The notes: generated from the letters alone by a model not told the origin. 64,000 bases of DNA from Procambarus clarkii (GCF_040958095.1 NC_091160.1:40008730-40072729); one strand, 5' to 3'; numbered from the stretch's first letter, positions 19,341-30,909 are shown. A program made the numbers and translations.

Positions 19341-21827
19341 GAATTCACAAGGGAAATGAATGGGATATAAGGGAAGTTAAGATGGAAGCGCCCTTGGGAA
19401 TGAGTGACCAGAGTGTATTGAACTTTGAGTACCTGGTAGAGCTAGGACTTATCTCCCCCCAAAAAGAACTAGGAATCAAAAGGCTGGCATACCGAAAGGG
19501 GAATTATGAACAGATGAGAAGTTTCCTAAGTGAAATACCTTGGGACACAGACCTCAGAGACAAGTCTGTACAGGGTATGATGGACTATGTTACCCAAAAG
19601 TGTCAGGAGGCAGTAAACAGGTTCATCCCGGCCCAAAGGGAAAAATCCGAGAAGCAACAGAAGAATCCATGGTATAATAGGGCATGTATGGAAGCGAAGA
19701 AACTGAACAAAAAGGCGTGGAGGAACTTCCGGAATAACAGAACACCAGAAAGCAGAGAGAGATACCAGAGAACCAGGAATGAGTACGTCAGGGTGAGAAG
19801 ATGCCCGAAACGCCCGATATGCCCGAAACGCTTTGCGTAATAGTGGCTTTAGGCATTGTATGTACTAGCTATACCTATAAGTTAAACAATCCTTGTAAAT
19901 ATTTATTGTATGTATGTACCTTACCTAAATAAAATTGTATTGTATTGTATATTGTAAGAGAAGCAGAGAAAAATTTTGAAAATGATATAGCAAACAAAGC
20001 CAAGACCGAACCAAAGCTACTCCACAGTCACATCAGAAGGAAAACAACAGTGAAAGAACAGGTATTGAAACTTAGAACAGGCGAGGACAGGTATACAGAG
20101 AATGACAGAGAGGTGTGTGAGGAACTCAACAAGAGGTCCCAGGAGGTCTTCACAATAGAACAGGGTGAGGTCACTGTGCTAGGAGAAAGGGAGGTAAACC
20201 AGGCGGCCTTGGAGGAGTTCGAAATTACGAGAGAGGAGGTCAAGAGACACCTGCTGGATCTGGATGTTAGAAAGGCTGTTGGTCCAGATGGGATCTCACC
20301 ATGGGTACTGAAAGAGTGTGCAGAGGCACTTTGCCTGCCACTCTCCATAGTGTATAGTAAGTCACTAGAGACGGGAGACCTACCAGAAATATGGAAGACG
20401 GCGAATGTGGTCCCAATATACAAAAAGGGCGACAGACAAGAGGCACTGAACTACAGGCCAGTGTCCTTGACTTGTATACCATGCAAGGTGATGGAGAAGA
20501 TCGTGAGAAAAAACCTGGTAACACATCTGGAGAGAAGGGACTTCGTGACAAATCGCCAACATGGATTCAGGGAGGGTAAATCTTGCCTTACAGGCTTGAT
20601 AGAATTCTACGATCAGGTGACACAGATTAAGCAAGAAAGAGAGGGCTGGGCGGACTGCATTTTCTTGGATTGTCGGAAAGCCTTTGACACAGTACCGCAT
20701 AAGAGGCTGGTACATAAGCTGGAGAGACAGGCAGGTGTAGCTGGTAAGGTGCTCCAGTGGATAAGGGAGTATCTAAGCAATAGGAAGCAGAGAGTTACGG
20801 TGAGGGGTGAGACCTCCGATTGGCGTGAAGTCACTAGTGGAGTCCCACAGGGCTCTGTACTCGGTCCTATCTTGTTTCTGATATATGTAAATGATCTCCC
20901 GGAGGGTATCGATTCATTTCTCTCAATGTTTGCGGACGATGCTAAAATTATGAGAAGGATTAAAACAGAAGAGGACTGTTTGAGGCTTCAAGAAGACCTA
21001 GACAAGCTGAAGGAATGGTCGAACAAATGGTTGTTAGAGTTTAACCCAACCAAATGTAATGTAATGAAGATAGGTGTAGGGAGCAGGAGGCCAGATACAA
21101 GGTATCATCTGGGAGAGGAAATTCTTCAGGAGTCAGAGAAGGAAAAAGACTTGGGGGTTGATATCACGCCAGACCTGTCTCCTGCAGCACATATCAAGGG
21201 GATAACATCAGCGGCATATGCCAGGCTGGCCAACATACGAACGGCATTCAGAAACTTGTGTAAAGAATCATTCAGAACTTTGTATACCACATATGTCAGG
21301 CCAATCCTGGAGTATGCAGCCCCAGCATGGAGTCCATATCTAGTCAAGGATAAGACTAAACTGGAAAAGGTTCAAAGGTTTGCCACCAGACTAGTACCCG
21401 AGCTGAGAGGTATGAGCTACGAGGAGAGACTACGGGAATTAAACCTCACTTCGCTGGAAGACAGAAGAGTTAGGAGGGACATGATCACCACATTCAAGAT
21501 TCTGAAGGGGGTTGATAGGGTAGATAAAGACAGTCTATTTAACACAAGGGGAACACGCACAAGGGGACACAGGTGGAAACTGAGTGCCCAAATGAGCCAC
21601 AGAGATATTAGAAAGAACTTTTTTAGTGTCAGAGTGGTTGACAAATGGAATGCATTAGGAAGTGATGTGGTGGAGGCTGACTCCATACACAGTTTCAAGT
21701 GTAGATATGACAGAGCCCGATAGGCTCATGAATCTGTACACCTGTTGATTGACGGTTGAGAGGCGGGACCAAAGAGCCAGAGCTCAACCCCCGCAAACAC
21801 AACTAGGTGAGTACAACTAGGTGAGTA
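19341..21827 (+). mobile_element. Young plus-strand LINE, 5'-truncated, inserted into the minus-strand LINE
   Basis: It starts in the ORF2 segment after the endonuclease (EVKMEAPLGMSDQSVLNFEY). The reverse transcriptase runs in one open frame of about 590 codons to 21,723: [55 protein letters not shown] at 20,929-20,940, then LGVDITPDLSPAAHIKGITS and the WSPYLVK region. No RNase H. The 3'UTR ends in two copies of a short ACTAGGTGAGTA repeat, as in jockey/CR1-type elements. The open frame suggests a recent insertion. A 154-bp SINE-tail unit interrupts it at 19,802. Confidence 0.9.
19802..19955 (+). mobile_element. Headless SINE-tail unit inserted in the young LINE
   Basis: Flanked by AAGA at 19,798-19,801 and 19,956-19,959. 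Removing the unit and one AAGA restores the LINE codons VRREAEKNFEN in frame. It starts TGCCCGAAACGC and ends in a (TATTGTATTG)-type tail. Confidence 0.85.
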
Positions 21828-23382
21828 GTCATCTCTATCACTAATGACACTGTTGCAGATAAATGTATCTCGGTAATATATAGCTGTGCCGCCACCTTTT
21901 TTATTAGGCCTTCAGTTGTGAATGGCTTTATAACCAGCTAAGTTGTAGAGTTGGGTATAGTCTTTATTTAGCCAAGTTTCTGTTAAAATAATGAACGATA
22001 AGTTAGTACCTAGTGCTGTGAGTAATGCATTTATATCGTCAAAATGTTTACCAAGTGATCTAACATTTTGGTTGTAAACAGATAAGCAGGTGCTATTTTG
22101 GAGTTTGTTTTTTGCCTGGTGTGCTGTGAAATACTTGCAATAATGATGATCAATGTGCTGGTTGGTGTAGATATGAGACAGAAGATTTTGATCAGGATCA
22201 ATATCAGTGTGCATGGAAATGCAGAGGGATCACGATACAATAATACAAACAATTACAGAAATAGATAAATACTAAATCTGCTGTAAAAACAAAGTAATTA
22301 TAGCAAAACACAAGAATATTAGCAAATACACATAAAATAGTAACAAATTAGAAGTAAAATAAAGATCCAGTAGATAGCCAGGAAGGACACAGAAGTTAGA
22401 TAAAAGAAGAAAAACAAAAAATCAATGAAGTTGGTCAACTTCATATTTTACATATAAATGTAAAATAAAAAATAATAATCATAAAGTAAAATGATCTTAA
22501 AGATAATTAGCTTAGTAATGATTAGTTAAAATCCTATAATTAGTATGAACCTAAGAAAACAAAGTGAGCTCAAATAGATAATTAAAAAAAAAGACATATA
22601 AATCTAAGTGAATCTAGAAATTTACTTTAATATAAATCTAAGTGTAAAAATAAACAGGGTGAGATTATATTTATGTGGGAGATTTTACAATGATACTGAG
22701 GTAGATGCTTATATAAACAATTATACTATTAATTAATTCCAATAAATGATTTCTAAGAAACAAATTTCAAGTTACTTTAATTATAACAGGGTAATAAAAA
22801 GTCCTAGGTTTAGTGACAAGGGGATTAACTAAGAACATATAATTAAGAGTAAAAAACAAGAAATGTCAACAACAAAGATGACTAAAATAAAAAACCTTTG
22901 GAAAGGAAAGGCAGAGCTTAGTACATTTGGGTAGTATATGAGACTAACAGTTTATGTTCTGGTTATTCAGCTGTTATCCCACAGTCATCCAGGAAAGAAG
23001 TGAGGTGTGCCTCAGTGGGTTATGACATAAGTTTTTCCAGTGTCAGTCTTCCTAACTAATATTTTACCATCTCGCACAAAACAATGTTTGATTGCAGTGG
23101 ATCTTTTGCAGATTCCATGTAGTTTAAATAAGAGATTTTGTCTGAATCTGGTTAGGCATTCGTTCACATAAACAGTGGATTTCTTAGCGACTGCAGCACT
23201 GATAAGATTTGTCTTGCGGGAGCAGCTATCTAATTTTACACTTTTTTTCTGTTATTGGTACCAGATGATTTGGTACCCACTCTATAAGCTGACTTGACGT
23301 CACTTGCTTCGATTGAATAATTCATCTTAGTACGCAATTCCTGGATCACGATGGCAGCACAATCTTCTCCGTATTGTATGTA

Positions 23383-23515
23383 TTGTATATAAGTATTGTA
23401 TGTACTAGCTCTATATATAAATCCAACATTATGTTTGTAAATCAACTATGTATGTACGTTTCCTGAATAAAAATTTAATATTATTATTATTATTATTATT
23501 TATTATTAATATTTA
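23383..23515 (+). mobile_element. SINE-tail unit, truncated, next to LINE ORF1
   Basis: Shows ATTGTATGTACTAGCTCTAT, ATAAATCCAACATTATG and a (TTA)n tail like other copies of this family. Confidence 0.7.
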
Positions 23516-23519
23516 AGTT

Positions 23520-24158
23520 TCCCCCTCAAAATTTCCGCTCTCTTTGACTAAGCTGCGCCGATAAAAATATTCTAGCCGATGTCAACACAAGTCATGAGCG
23601 CTTTGTGTGCCACAACAGACGAAAAAAAAAGCACAAACACAAGCCGTCCTTGATCTTGCTGTCGTTATAGGTGACTGTCGTGAGATTTGGCCTAGTTGGA
23701 CCTCGATAAATCTTACAAACTGCCTGTCGTCAACAGTGGGAAACCAAGTTTAAATTATCCTAACTAATACAGTACTGTATAAACAAATTTTCTGCCCGAA
23801 ACGCTATGCATGCTAGTGGCTTTACAAGAATGTCTCTGTACTCTAATAACCCAATGTACCTTCTTGTATATAAATAAATAAATAAATTTAATCCTGAAGT
23901 AAACTGATTTTATATATATTACCTGATTTACCTGATATTGTTAAATATATGTTGACATATTTAACTCCTTTTCAGGACTGAAGTGTCGTCAACCAGCTGA
24001 AGAGGAATAAAATGTTTCCTGATATCAACAATGAAAATCATTAAATGTAGTCCCAATGAAGTCCTGAAGTTATGACTTCAAGTTTTAATTCATTTTCATC
24101 ATAGATACTGTATGTTTAATACTGCATCTGTACTGTGTATTAAAGTACAGTATTGCAG
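23520..24158 (+). promoter_or_regulatory. Region upstream of aminopeptidase O; candidate promoter and 5'UTR
   Basis: The acceptor-like TATTGCAG at 24,151-24,158 suggests an untranslated exon further left. The interval 23,520-23,780 is locally CpG-richer and not obviously repetitive. 23,790-23,890 is a SINE tail. No firm core-promoter motif was found. Confidence 0.3.
23790..23890 (+). mobile_element. SINE-tail unit
   Basis: Starts TGCCCGAAACGCTATGCATG, has AACCCAATGTACCTTCTTGT, and ends in (AATA)n. Confidence 0.75.
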
Positions 24159-25751
24159 GAACAATATGAGTAACCAGGACTTGCCACTTTTATCAAACAT
24201 TAATGAGATTCGAGCTAGACATTATCTTATCCATTTGAAGCCCAACTTTAACACAAAGATAATTCAGGGAAGAGTTTATATATTTTTTGAGCCAACTACT
24301 CCATGTGAAAGAAGAAAACACTGCTGCACACGAAAATGTTTCTGTTCAGACACTGATGTGCCTGACACTGAGGTTCATGCCACTGATGTTCTTGACACTG
24401 ATGTTCATGCCACTGATGTTCTTGACAGTGATGTTCATGCCACTGATGTTCTTGACACTGATGTTCATGCCACTGATGTGCTTGACACTGATGTTCATGC
24501 TACTGATCTTCATGCCACTGATGTGCCCAACATTGAAAGTGCTTTTGCATCTATCAGCCGACACACAAAATCTCCTGTTAAGGATGAAGCCAGAAATTTA
24601 CTTGAGATAAAGAGGGAAATTGTTCCTGAGCTCCCTTATGATACCAATGATGAGTATTGCATGACAACTGAAATAAATGTTGAGAACAGGGAATGTAAAG
24701 ATTTTGAGGTTGTTTTGGATTGTTGTGACATCAAAGTGAACCGTATAACTGAAGTATCATGCGAGGGAGTCAACCTGTTTCAGTATTTAGATCCAAAATA
24801 TCCCAGAGTGTGTGGCGTTGCAATTAATTTCTGGTCTAGCAGAGAACACATACCACTGCAATACACAGTTGATGCTTGGAGTATCAGAATATGTAAAAAA
24901 GGTATAAAGAATGTTAAACAATTCCCTCAAGCTGTGTGTATTGAATATGAAACAACCCCCAAAGGAAAGTCTATTCTCTGGAGAAATGATAAAGATGGCA
25001 ATTCTTGCATATTTACCCCAGCATCAGAAATAAATAACCGCTCACTTCTTCCTTGTCAGGATCCCCCATCAGCCATGGCTACTTGGCAGGCATGGGTCAC
25101 AGTCAGTGAGGAATATTATGTTTCAATGACAGGAGATAATGTACCGACTAAATTCATGGGTTCTATAGAGGATTATATGAAAGATGCTACAGCCTTGCAA
25201 CATAGTAGACAGAAGTGCTGCACTATAAGTCAAGTCAACCAGGATATTACATTTTGCAAGGAAGACATTATAGACAATAATATTTCAACTGTTTGCATTT
25301 ATTATTACACAACAATGGTTCTTCCTATTGCTACCATAGCTATTGCTATTGGGAAATGGGAAACAGAAATCCTCCCAACAATAGATTTAAAGCATTTACA
25401 TGATCAAGTAAAAAAAGAAGAGAAGGACATGGTTCCCAAAAAATACTCCTGTTGTCATTATGAATACCCATGCCACATGAAATCTATACTTTGGAGTTAT
25501 GAAACACCATTAAGAATTGTTTATCCATCATCCAGTTTTAAATTAATAAATACTTTAAGTGCATTTCTTCCTTCTGCAGTAAAGTCTGCAGTTCATCTAC
25601 TCGGCACATATCCTTGTCGCAGAGTGGAGCTGGTAATTCTTCCATCATGTTTTGGAAGTTTGGGATTAGCATCACCTAATCTTATCTTCTTATCACCAAC
25701 TGTCGTTTTAGATGATCCAGCTGCACATATTCGTTTAGCACACGAAATAAG
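24159..25751 (+). CDS. AOPEP: AOPEP coding exon 1
   Basis: Begins after TATTGCAG. The ATG at 24,166 lies in context ACAATATGA. Ends ...CACGAAATAAG with donor GTGAGC, two bases into the Ser codon of HEISH. It encodes the whole N-terminal and most of the catalytic domain in one exon, which is unusually few introns for this family in vertebrates. Confidence 0.9.
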
Positions 25752-28700
25752 GTGAGCTTTCCTTGCATGCAACGTCAATAGCACTTGTAATGCTTAATAA
25801 ACACTAGTTTTCTCTCTTTTATAATTACTAGTTGTCTGTCTGTAATGGCACTAACAGATAGCCAATAGGCTAAAGTAAGATTTCATATAAGAAGAAGAAT
25901 AGTAAAAACATAGATAAGAATATGATATCATAGTTAATAGCAGCTACAGAAAATGCACATTATATAAAGCCACTAATATGCAAAACATTTTAGGCATAAC
26001 TTAAATGAATTCATTTAAATCATCATTTGCCCAAAACGCTGTGCGTATTAGTGGTTTCAGGCATTGTATGTACCAGTACTTGCTCTATCTATAAATCCAA
26101 CATTATGTTTGTACAGTAACTCATTTTCAATATATTTACCTGTACCTGAATAAACATCTTATCTTATCAATAAGTTTAATGTGGCAAACAATACTACAGT
26201 AAATGAGAAATAATCTAACATGAATTGTTCAAGCAATTTAGCAAATGTGATACAATATGGGTACCTGTGATATGGATGATGTATGATACAGAATGCGTGT
26301 TGTGTGACATGGGATGATATATGATACATATGGGTGTTGTGTGATATGGGTAATATATGATATAGTATAGATGTTATGATATATGATACAATATGGGTTC
26401 TGTGTGATATGGGTGATATATGTCCTCACAATCCCAATGTACCTTCTTGTATATATATAAATAAATAAATAAATATGTTCCATAACACAAGACTGGAGTA
26501 ATGCTTTATGTAAATTGAACGAAACCTGGTAACTAGTTTTTCATAAATGTAAATATATATTTTTAAAATTTACTTAAGTTAATAGATTGGTTATCTTTAG
26601 TTACTCATAGCAATTATTGTTTCCTATGGTCAGAGACAGGAAGTCTGTACTTAGGCTTATGCGAAATATGTGAAATTTGAGGTTAATTTATGTAATTTTT
26701 TTAAATTGTGTTTAGTGAGAACACCTGCCATCACCAGGCAGCAACTCCAACCCCACATAATGCTTCTTCCTTCCCATGTCATAAATGATGACATCTTTAA
26801 CTTTAATTACAGCACGATTTCTCATATTTGGATTTATATGTTAATATATTGTAAAGGTCATATTAATTTTAGAAGCTGTATACAGTACAGTTAAGTATTT
26901 ACAATGAAACCGGGACTAAAGAGCCAAAACTCAAACCCCGCAAGCACAAATAGGTGAGTACAATCAGAAATGGTTTAGGCCAATGTGCATTTATGGACAT
27001 TTTCATATTTTTAGATTTCAGCATCTAAGATCCCTGGCTAGTGTAACATCTGACATAACAGTTAATGTTCTTTTAGCTTCTCAATACATTAAACTTGATT
27101 TGTTGTTACAAAAATATGATGTACAGTACCTTTACAAAGAATATTTACAGTACAGTATATTTACAGCCAAGGATAAAATGCAAAACTCTGAAAATTGAGA
27201 CCTAAGCTTAACCCCTACAGAGTATATGCTCGCTAATTTCAGACTAAATCACTTAAGTAATCCAAACCAGTATGTGCTTTTTCCCTACCTTACCTTGAGG
27301 TGCTTCCGGGGCTTAGTGTCCCCGCGGCCCGGTCGTCGACCAGGCCTCCTGACCTCCACCTGCCACCACCAGGTGGCAGGTGGTGGCCTCCTGCCACCAC
27401 CAGGCAGCAGCAGGAGCAGCATTCCTGCATAATGCTTCATTCTGCCATTAACTTACTTATATCCAGACTGCTCTTCATGTTAGTTGACAAACAGGAACTG
27501 AATTTTGGCTAAGTGGTGACCATTTTGGGATAACTTACTATTCCCACACAGAGGAGCAGCTACTTGCCGCCCTCATTCACAAGGGCAGTGGAAGGTGGTT
27601 CACTTTCAGTGTGAACAACCTACACGTTTGAGTAAGATCAAACATGCTGTGGATATACAGTCTACTCAAGGCAGAGTATCAAAGAAATTAAGATACTGAA
27701 TTCTGTTGACAAATGCAATATGGAGTGGCCTCAGTTCCCAATAGCAGGTTGAACATGACTGCTTCAGTGCCGTGTGTTGCCATGGATCCCTCAGCTTTTT
27801 ACTTGTTCTTCTTAGAGAAAAAGGTGGCTGTTTGTTCTTTTCAAATCTGCCTGCTGAGGGGATTACATTTGATTAGTTCAATCAGGTCAGCTCAGAAGAA
27901 AGTTCTTTGTGGTCTCCTGGAGTTGAGATAGAGGAGCTTGCTTCATTGGTAAAGAGATTAGGTTAATATTAATAACAGTACTGTATAATCATTTTATATG
28001 CACAACTTTAATTCCTGTTGCTGGGAAGAGAAAGCTTGCACTTAAGCACATTCAAGTCCTTCCCTAGGTCACCTTTTCCAGGATGCAACCAACAATAGTT
28101 GTTTAATTCCTGGTACAGTATATATTTACTGCTCAGTTAACAGAAGCATCAGGTAAAAAAAAAAATATGCCTAACCATTTTTCTTCTGCCCAGGATCCTC
28201 GATTGTGACTAAATCTTGGAGTACCACAGAATTCCCTGGTCAGGAATAAATTGTTAATATGGTAAAAGAATTAGTCTACAAGGAATATGTATAGAAGTAG
28301 TAATGAGGGCTGTTTTCTTGAAAACAAACTTTTACATTTATAAAGTTTTCATACTTTAGGTGCTTAACTGTGTCAGCAAATTAGAGTAATCATCAGTTTG
28401 TTGCATGTACTGTATTCTTATTAACAATATTACATGTTTGTGGCAGCCATGCATGGTTTGGCATAAACATAGGTGCACAAGACTGGACAGAGGAATGGCT
28501 AAGTGAAGGATTCACCACTTACATGGAAGACTCTATCTATGCAGAAGCAGTCCTCGCTTGTGAGAAAACTGAATGCACTGTTTTAGAGGAGAGACTGTGT
28601 GGGAGCCCGAGCTGTGACAGCTCTCAGCAGGAAGCAGAAGGCAGCAGTGGGTTGGAAACTCAAGTGGGTCTTTCCTGTACTTCAGCTCAAGTCATTAATG

Positions 28701-29914
28701 TTAGTTCAAAAGATTGTGTTCTTAATGACACTGAGAGAAGCATTAACATGAGTTGCAAACATAGTATAACGTTTAGGGAGTTGGGAAAAGAACATAATAT
28801 TGGTGAAGTTTTACAGTCTAATGCTAATTCTGATCACAACTGTTACATGTTTGATGAACATTCAAACTTGGCTGTTAAGGGAAGAATGACAAAAATAAAG
28901 GAGGAAAGATTTTTGAGGAACTCAGTTTGGGGTAAAAAAAATAATAATAGTAGTAGTCAGGTTTTGAAGGCAAATACTATTATATTCAAGTTAGACCAGA
29001 AGCTTGAAAGAAAGAGACTGGAGGAACTATCGGACCTTCGAGCACATCTAAGATATAGAATACTTGCAAGTGAACTGGAAAATTCCATGCAAGAGCTTCA
29101 GACTTTAAGACCTATGCAAGGAGAAAACCTTGTTGATAAAGATGGTATAAATTATGTTAAAAATGGGTTGAACCCAGATAAAACTTTCTTACAAGTACAT
29201 TATTTGAAGGGCTACTTTCTTCTTAAGTATTTAAGTAGATTAGTAGGAAGAGCCAAATTTGATGCAATGTTAAAAGAGTATGTATCAGTCTATCATGGAC
29301 AACTAGTTTTGTCCAAACATGTATTAGATTATTTTATTTCCACATTTCCTCAAGTTTTAGAAAAAGATATTAACCAGGAATCTTTGTATAGAGTTTGGCT
29401 CCATCAGCCAGGATTAAATGTTGAAATAAAAGAAATGTATGGAGACATATCCAATGGCTTAGTTTCCGAAGTGAGGCAACACTTCATCTTTTGGAAAAAT
29501 TTTGATAAATCTCAGAACAGGATGGAGCATACCATAAAGAAGGCCAAGGGACTTGTTGAAGAATTTATTTTCTCAGATCAGTTGGTGCTACTCCTTGAGT
29601 ATTTACTAGAGTTACCAAAGCTGTGCCAAAAAACACTAAGCGAGGTCAACAAACACTACAGCATAAGCTCTCAGAGCGGAGACGTACGTCACAGGTGGTG
29701 TGAACTTGTTATAAAAAAGAATTATAAGGATTTAGCAGAGGTTGAAAGATTTTTATTGGAGGACCAATCAATGGGTGTGTATTTATATGGGGAATTAATG
29801 ATCTACAGAAGAGTGAAGCATAAACGCTTAGCAGAAGAAGTATTTTATAAGATTCAAGAAGATATGGATAATAATACTCGGCAAATTGTATTTTCAATGT
29901 TGTATGGAATTTAA
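24166..29914 (+). CDS. AOPEP: Aminopeptidase O-like M1 metallopeptidase (two coding exons)
   Basis: Zinc exopeptidase that removes N-terminal residues from peptides; the vertebrate enzyme is reported to act on angiotensin III and to have nucleolar targeting. Joining the exons at 25,751/28,447 gives 1017 residues. N-terminal M1 domain: residues 5-60 (DLPLLSNINEIRARHYLIHL), an inserted Asp/Thr/Val/His repeat at about 63-121, then FTPASEINNRSLLPCQDPP near 282-300. Catalytic HEISH is 526-530 with the third zinc ligand E549 (HEXXH-X18-E), followed by WLSEGFTTYMED. A low-complexity linker spans about 555-720, then the helical C-terminal domain (LHYLKGYFLLKYL-like; LPKLCQKTLSEVNKHY). There is no GxMEN motif at the usual place; I recall that family members read LGLASP here. 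Longer than human AOPEP (about 820 aa) because of the repeat and linker. An ATG at 24,112 is in frame, but the acceptor at 24,158 favours 24,166. Confidence 0.92.
24345..24530 (+). repeat. In-frame 30-bp tandem repeat in AOPEP
   Basis: About six copies of a 30-bp unit encoding ten residues of the type TDVHATDVLD. The reading frame is kept and substitutions are few, so the array looks recent. It lies between the N-terminal strand region and the rest of the M1 N-domain, probably on a surface loop. Confidence 0.95.
26030..26165 (+). mobile_element. SINE-tail unit
   Basis: TTGCCCAAAACGCTGTGCGT, GGCATTGTATGTACC, CCAACATTATGTTTGTA and CCTGAATAAACAT match the other copies in order. Confidence 0.75.
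26245..26425. repeat. Degenerate tandem repeat of roughly 45 bp
   Basis: Repeated GATATGGGTGATATATGATAC-like units, about four. Period irregular. Confidence 0.7.
26895..26965 (+). mobile_element. LINE 3'-end fragment
   Basis: GGACTAAAGAGCCAAAACTC to ACAAATAGGTGAGTACAA matches the 3'UTR end of the LINE at 19.3-21.8 kb. Confidence 0.7.
28447..29914 (+). CDS. AOPEP: AOPEP coding exon 2
   Basis: The acceptor TTTGTGGCAG ends at 28,446. The first base completes Ser529 and is followed by HAWFGINIGAQDWTEEWLSEG. The exon carries the third zinc ligand, a Ser/Asn/Lys-rich linker and the C-terminal helical domain, and ends MLYGI-stop at 29,914. A poly(A) signal AATAAA lies at 30,002-30,007. Confidence 0.92.
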
Positions 29915-30001
29915 CTTTCATTATTAACATGTAATAATTCCAAAACTAGATATTTATCCTGTGGGTGTAATTGTTTATTTTGTACACTTATGAGAGATTG
30001 A

Positions 30002-30007
30002 AATAAA
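30002..30007 (+). terminator. AOPEP poly(A) signal
   Basis: AATAAA 88 bases after the stop codon, the first canonical signal downstream. Confidence 0.7.
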
Positions 30008-30315
30008 TCACTGCTACCAAATGTAAGCCAACTTAAACTTACTTTTTTTGTTTTGTGCACAAATCATTTGATATTCCTTTTTTTTATAGGCATTTACGTT
30101 GTACATTAGAAGAAAAGTAATTAACACAAGAAAGCTCAAAGCCAGAATGCCTGTATAGTTCTGCACTCTAATATTCAACTCTTATGAAAAGTACCATTAA
30201 AGATGCAATATAAAGGCAGAATGACACAAGATCATCAGCAGGGCATCTATATAAAAGATGCAAGACAGTTTGAATAGTAAGGGGCAAAGTTTCCTTCCCA
30301 TCAAATGACCACGAG

Positions 30316-30906
30316 TCAACTTAGTATAACTAATACAAAGGAAGGTTCCCATTTTTGGTTGACGACACATGGAAAGTCAATGGAAAATGTAATATTTGAC
30401 AACGAAGAATTTATTAGATAACCTACCCATTTCTCTCTGCACAATATATTCCCTCGTATTGTCTCGTCCTTACACCTATGGAGTCCTGCTTGATAAATTT
30501 TGTAAAGACCTACTATACACAAATGCCTTTTTCCTTCAACATATTCACTACAGCTGTTAATGGATGGCTCAAAGTCTGCTGATGATGCCAAAGTGTCCTG
30601 ATACCACTCTTGGGGGTGGAGGGATGCAGCATCATAATTGCCCTTTCTTTGATTCTCCGGCTCTGCGCACTCATGTTCTGTAACAAGTTTAATCAACCTA
30701 TATGAGCCATATATATCGACCTCATGCTGATGAGCATGGAATTGTTACTCCAGTTGTACATTCACTTGCATCAGTCTTGGCTGCACATTGGCGAGTCTAA
30801 TAAGGGTCGCCAACAAAAAGTCCAGATGAATGCAGTTGAGGGCACTATTATTCTCCTTTTCCATTTCACTGTTGGAGGCAAGGATCTTTGAAATTAATGG
30901 TACCAT
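30316..30906 (-). pseudogene. Unrecognised 197-codon frame with one internal stop
   Basis: From an ATG at 30,906 the frame reads MVPLISKILASNSEMEKENN, then CIHLDFLLATLIRLANVQPR, meets one stop, and continues in the same frame HQHEVDIYGSYRLIKLVTEH, NYDAASLHPQEWYQD and LCIVGLYKIYQAGLHRC to a stop at 30,316. Mixed charged and hydrophobic composition is protein-like, unlike the flanking AT-rich DNA. I do not recognise the family. It could be a processed pseudogene, a transposon piece or an exon with a polymorphism. Confidence 0.3.
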
Positions 30907-30909
30907 AAC

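Larger units (their letters stand above)
18854..23382 (-). mobile_element. Minus-strand LINE (ORF1 end and ORF2 endonuclease), split by a younger LINE
   Basis: From the right: ORF1-like protein end at 23,380-23,012 (DVKSAYRVGTKSSGTNNRKK, KKSTVYVNECLTRFRQNLLF, KILVRKTDTGKTYVITH, stop). An A-rich (plus-strand) spacer follows. ORF2 start is near 22,215-21,828 (SVYNQNVRSLGKHFDDINAL, FIILTETWLNKDYTQ, then DRDDY). After the insert, 19,340-18,855 continues CEYTFAQ, TIGAIYRFPNT, GEDFNIDL, TLDHIWTS. These are the conserved motifs of the apurinic-type endonuclease of LINEs. No RT follows; the element is cut off at 18,854. Confidence 0.85.
25752..28446. other. AOPEP intron
   Basis: A 2.7-kb GT-AG intron. 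It contains a SINE-tail unit (26,030-26,165), a degenerate GATATGGGTGATATATG repeat (26,245-26,425) running into another SINE tail (26,405-26,475), a LINE 3'-end scrap (26,905-26,965) and a piece of SINE family 2 (27,295-27,350) next to a GC-rich hairpin (27,356-27,383). Confidence 0.8.

Noticed and set aside
16240-21827. A functional host gene from the reverse-transcriptase or GIY-YIG frames
   Set aside because: Domains, truncations, tails and target duplications identify them as LINE and Penelope-like elements.
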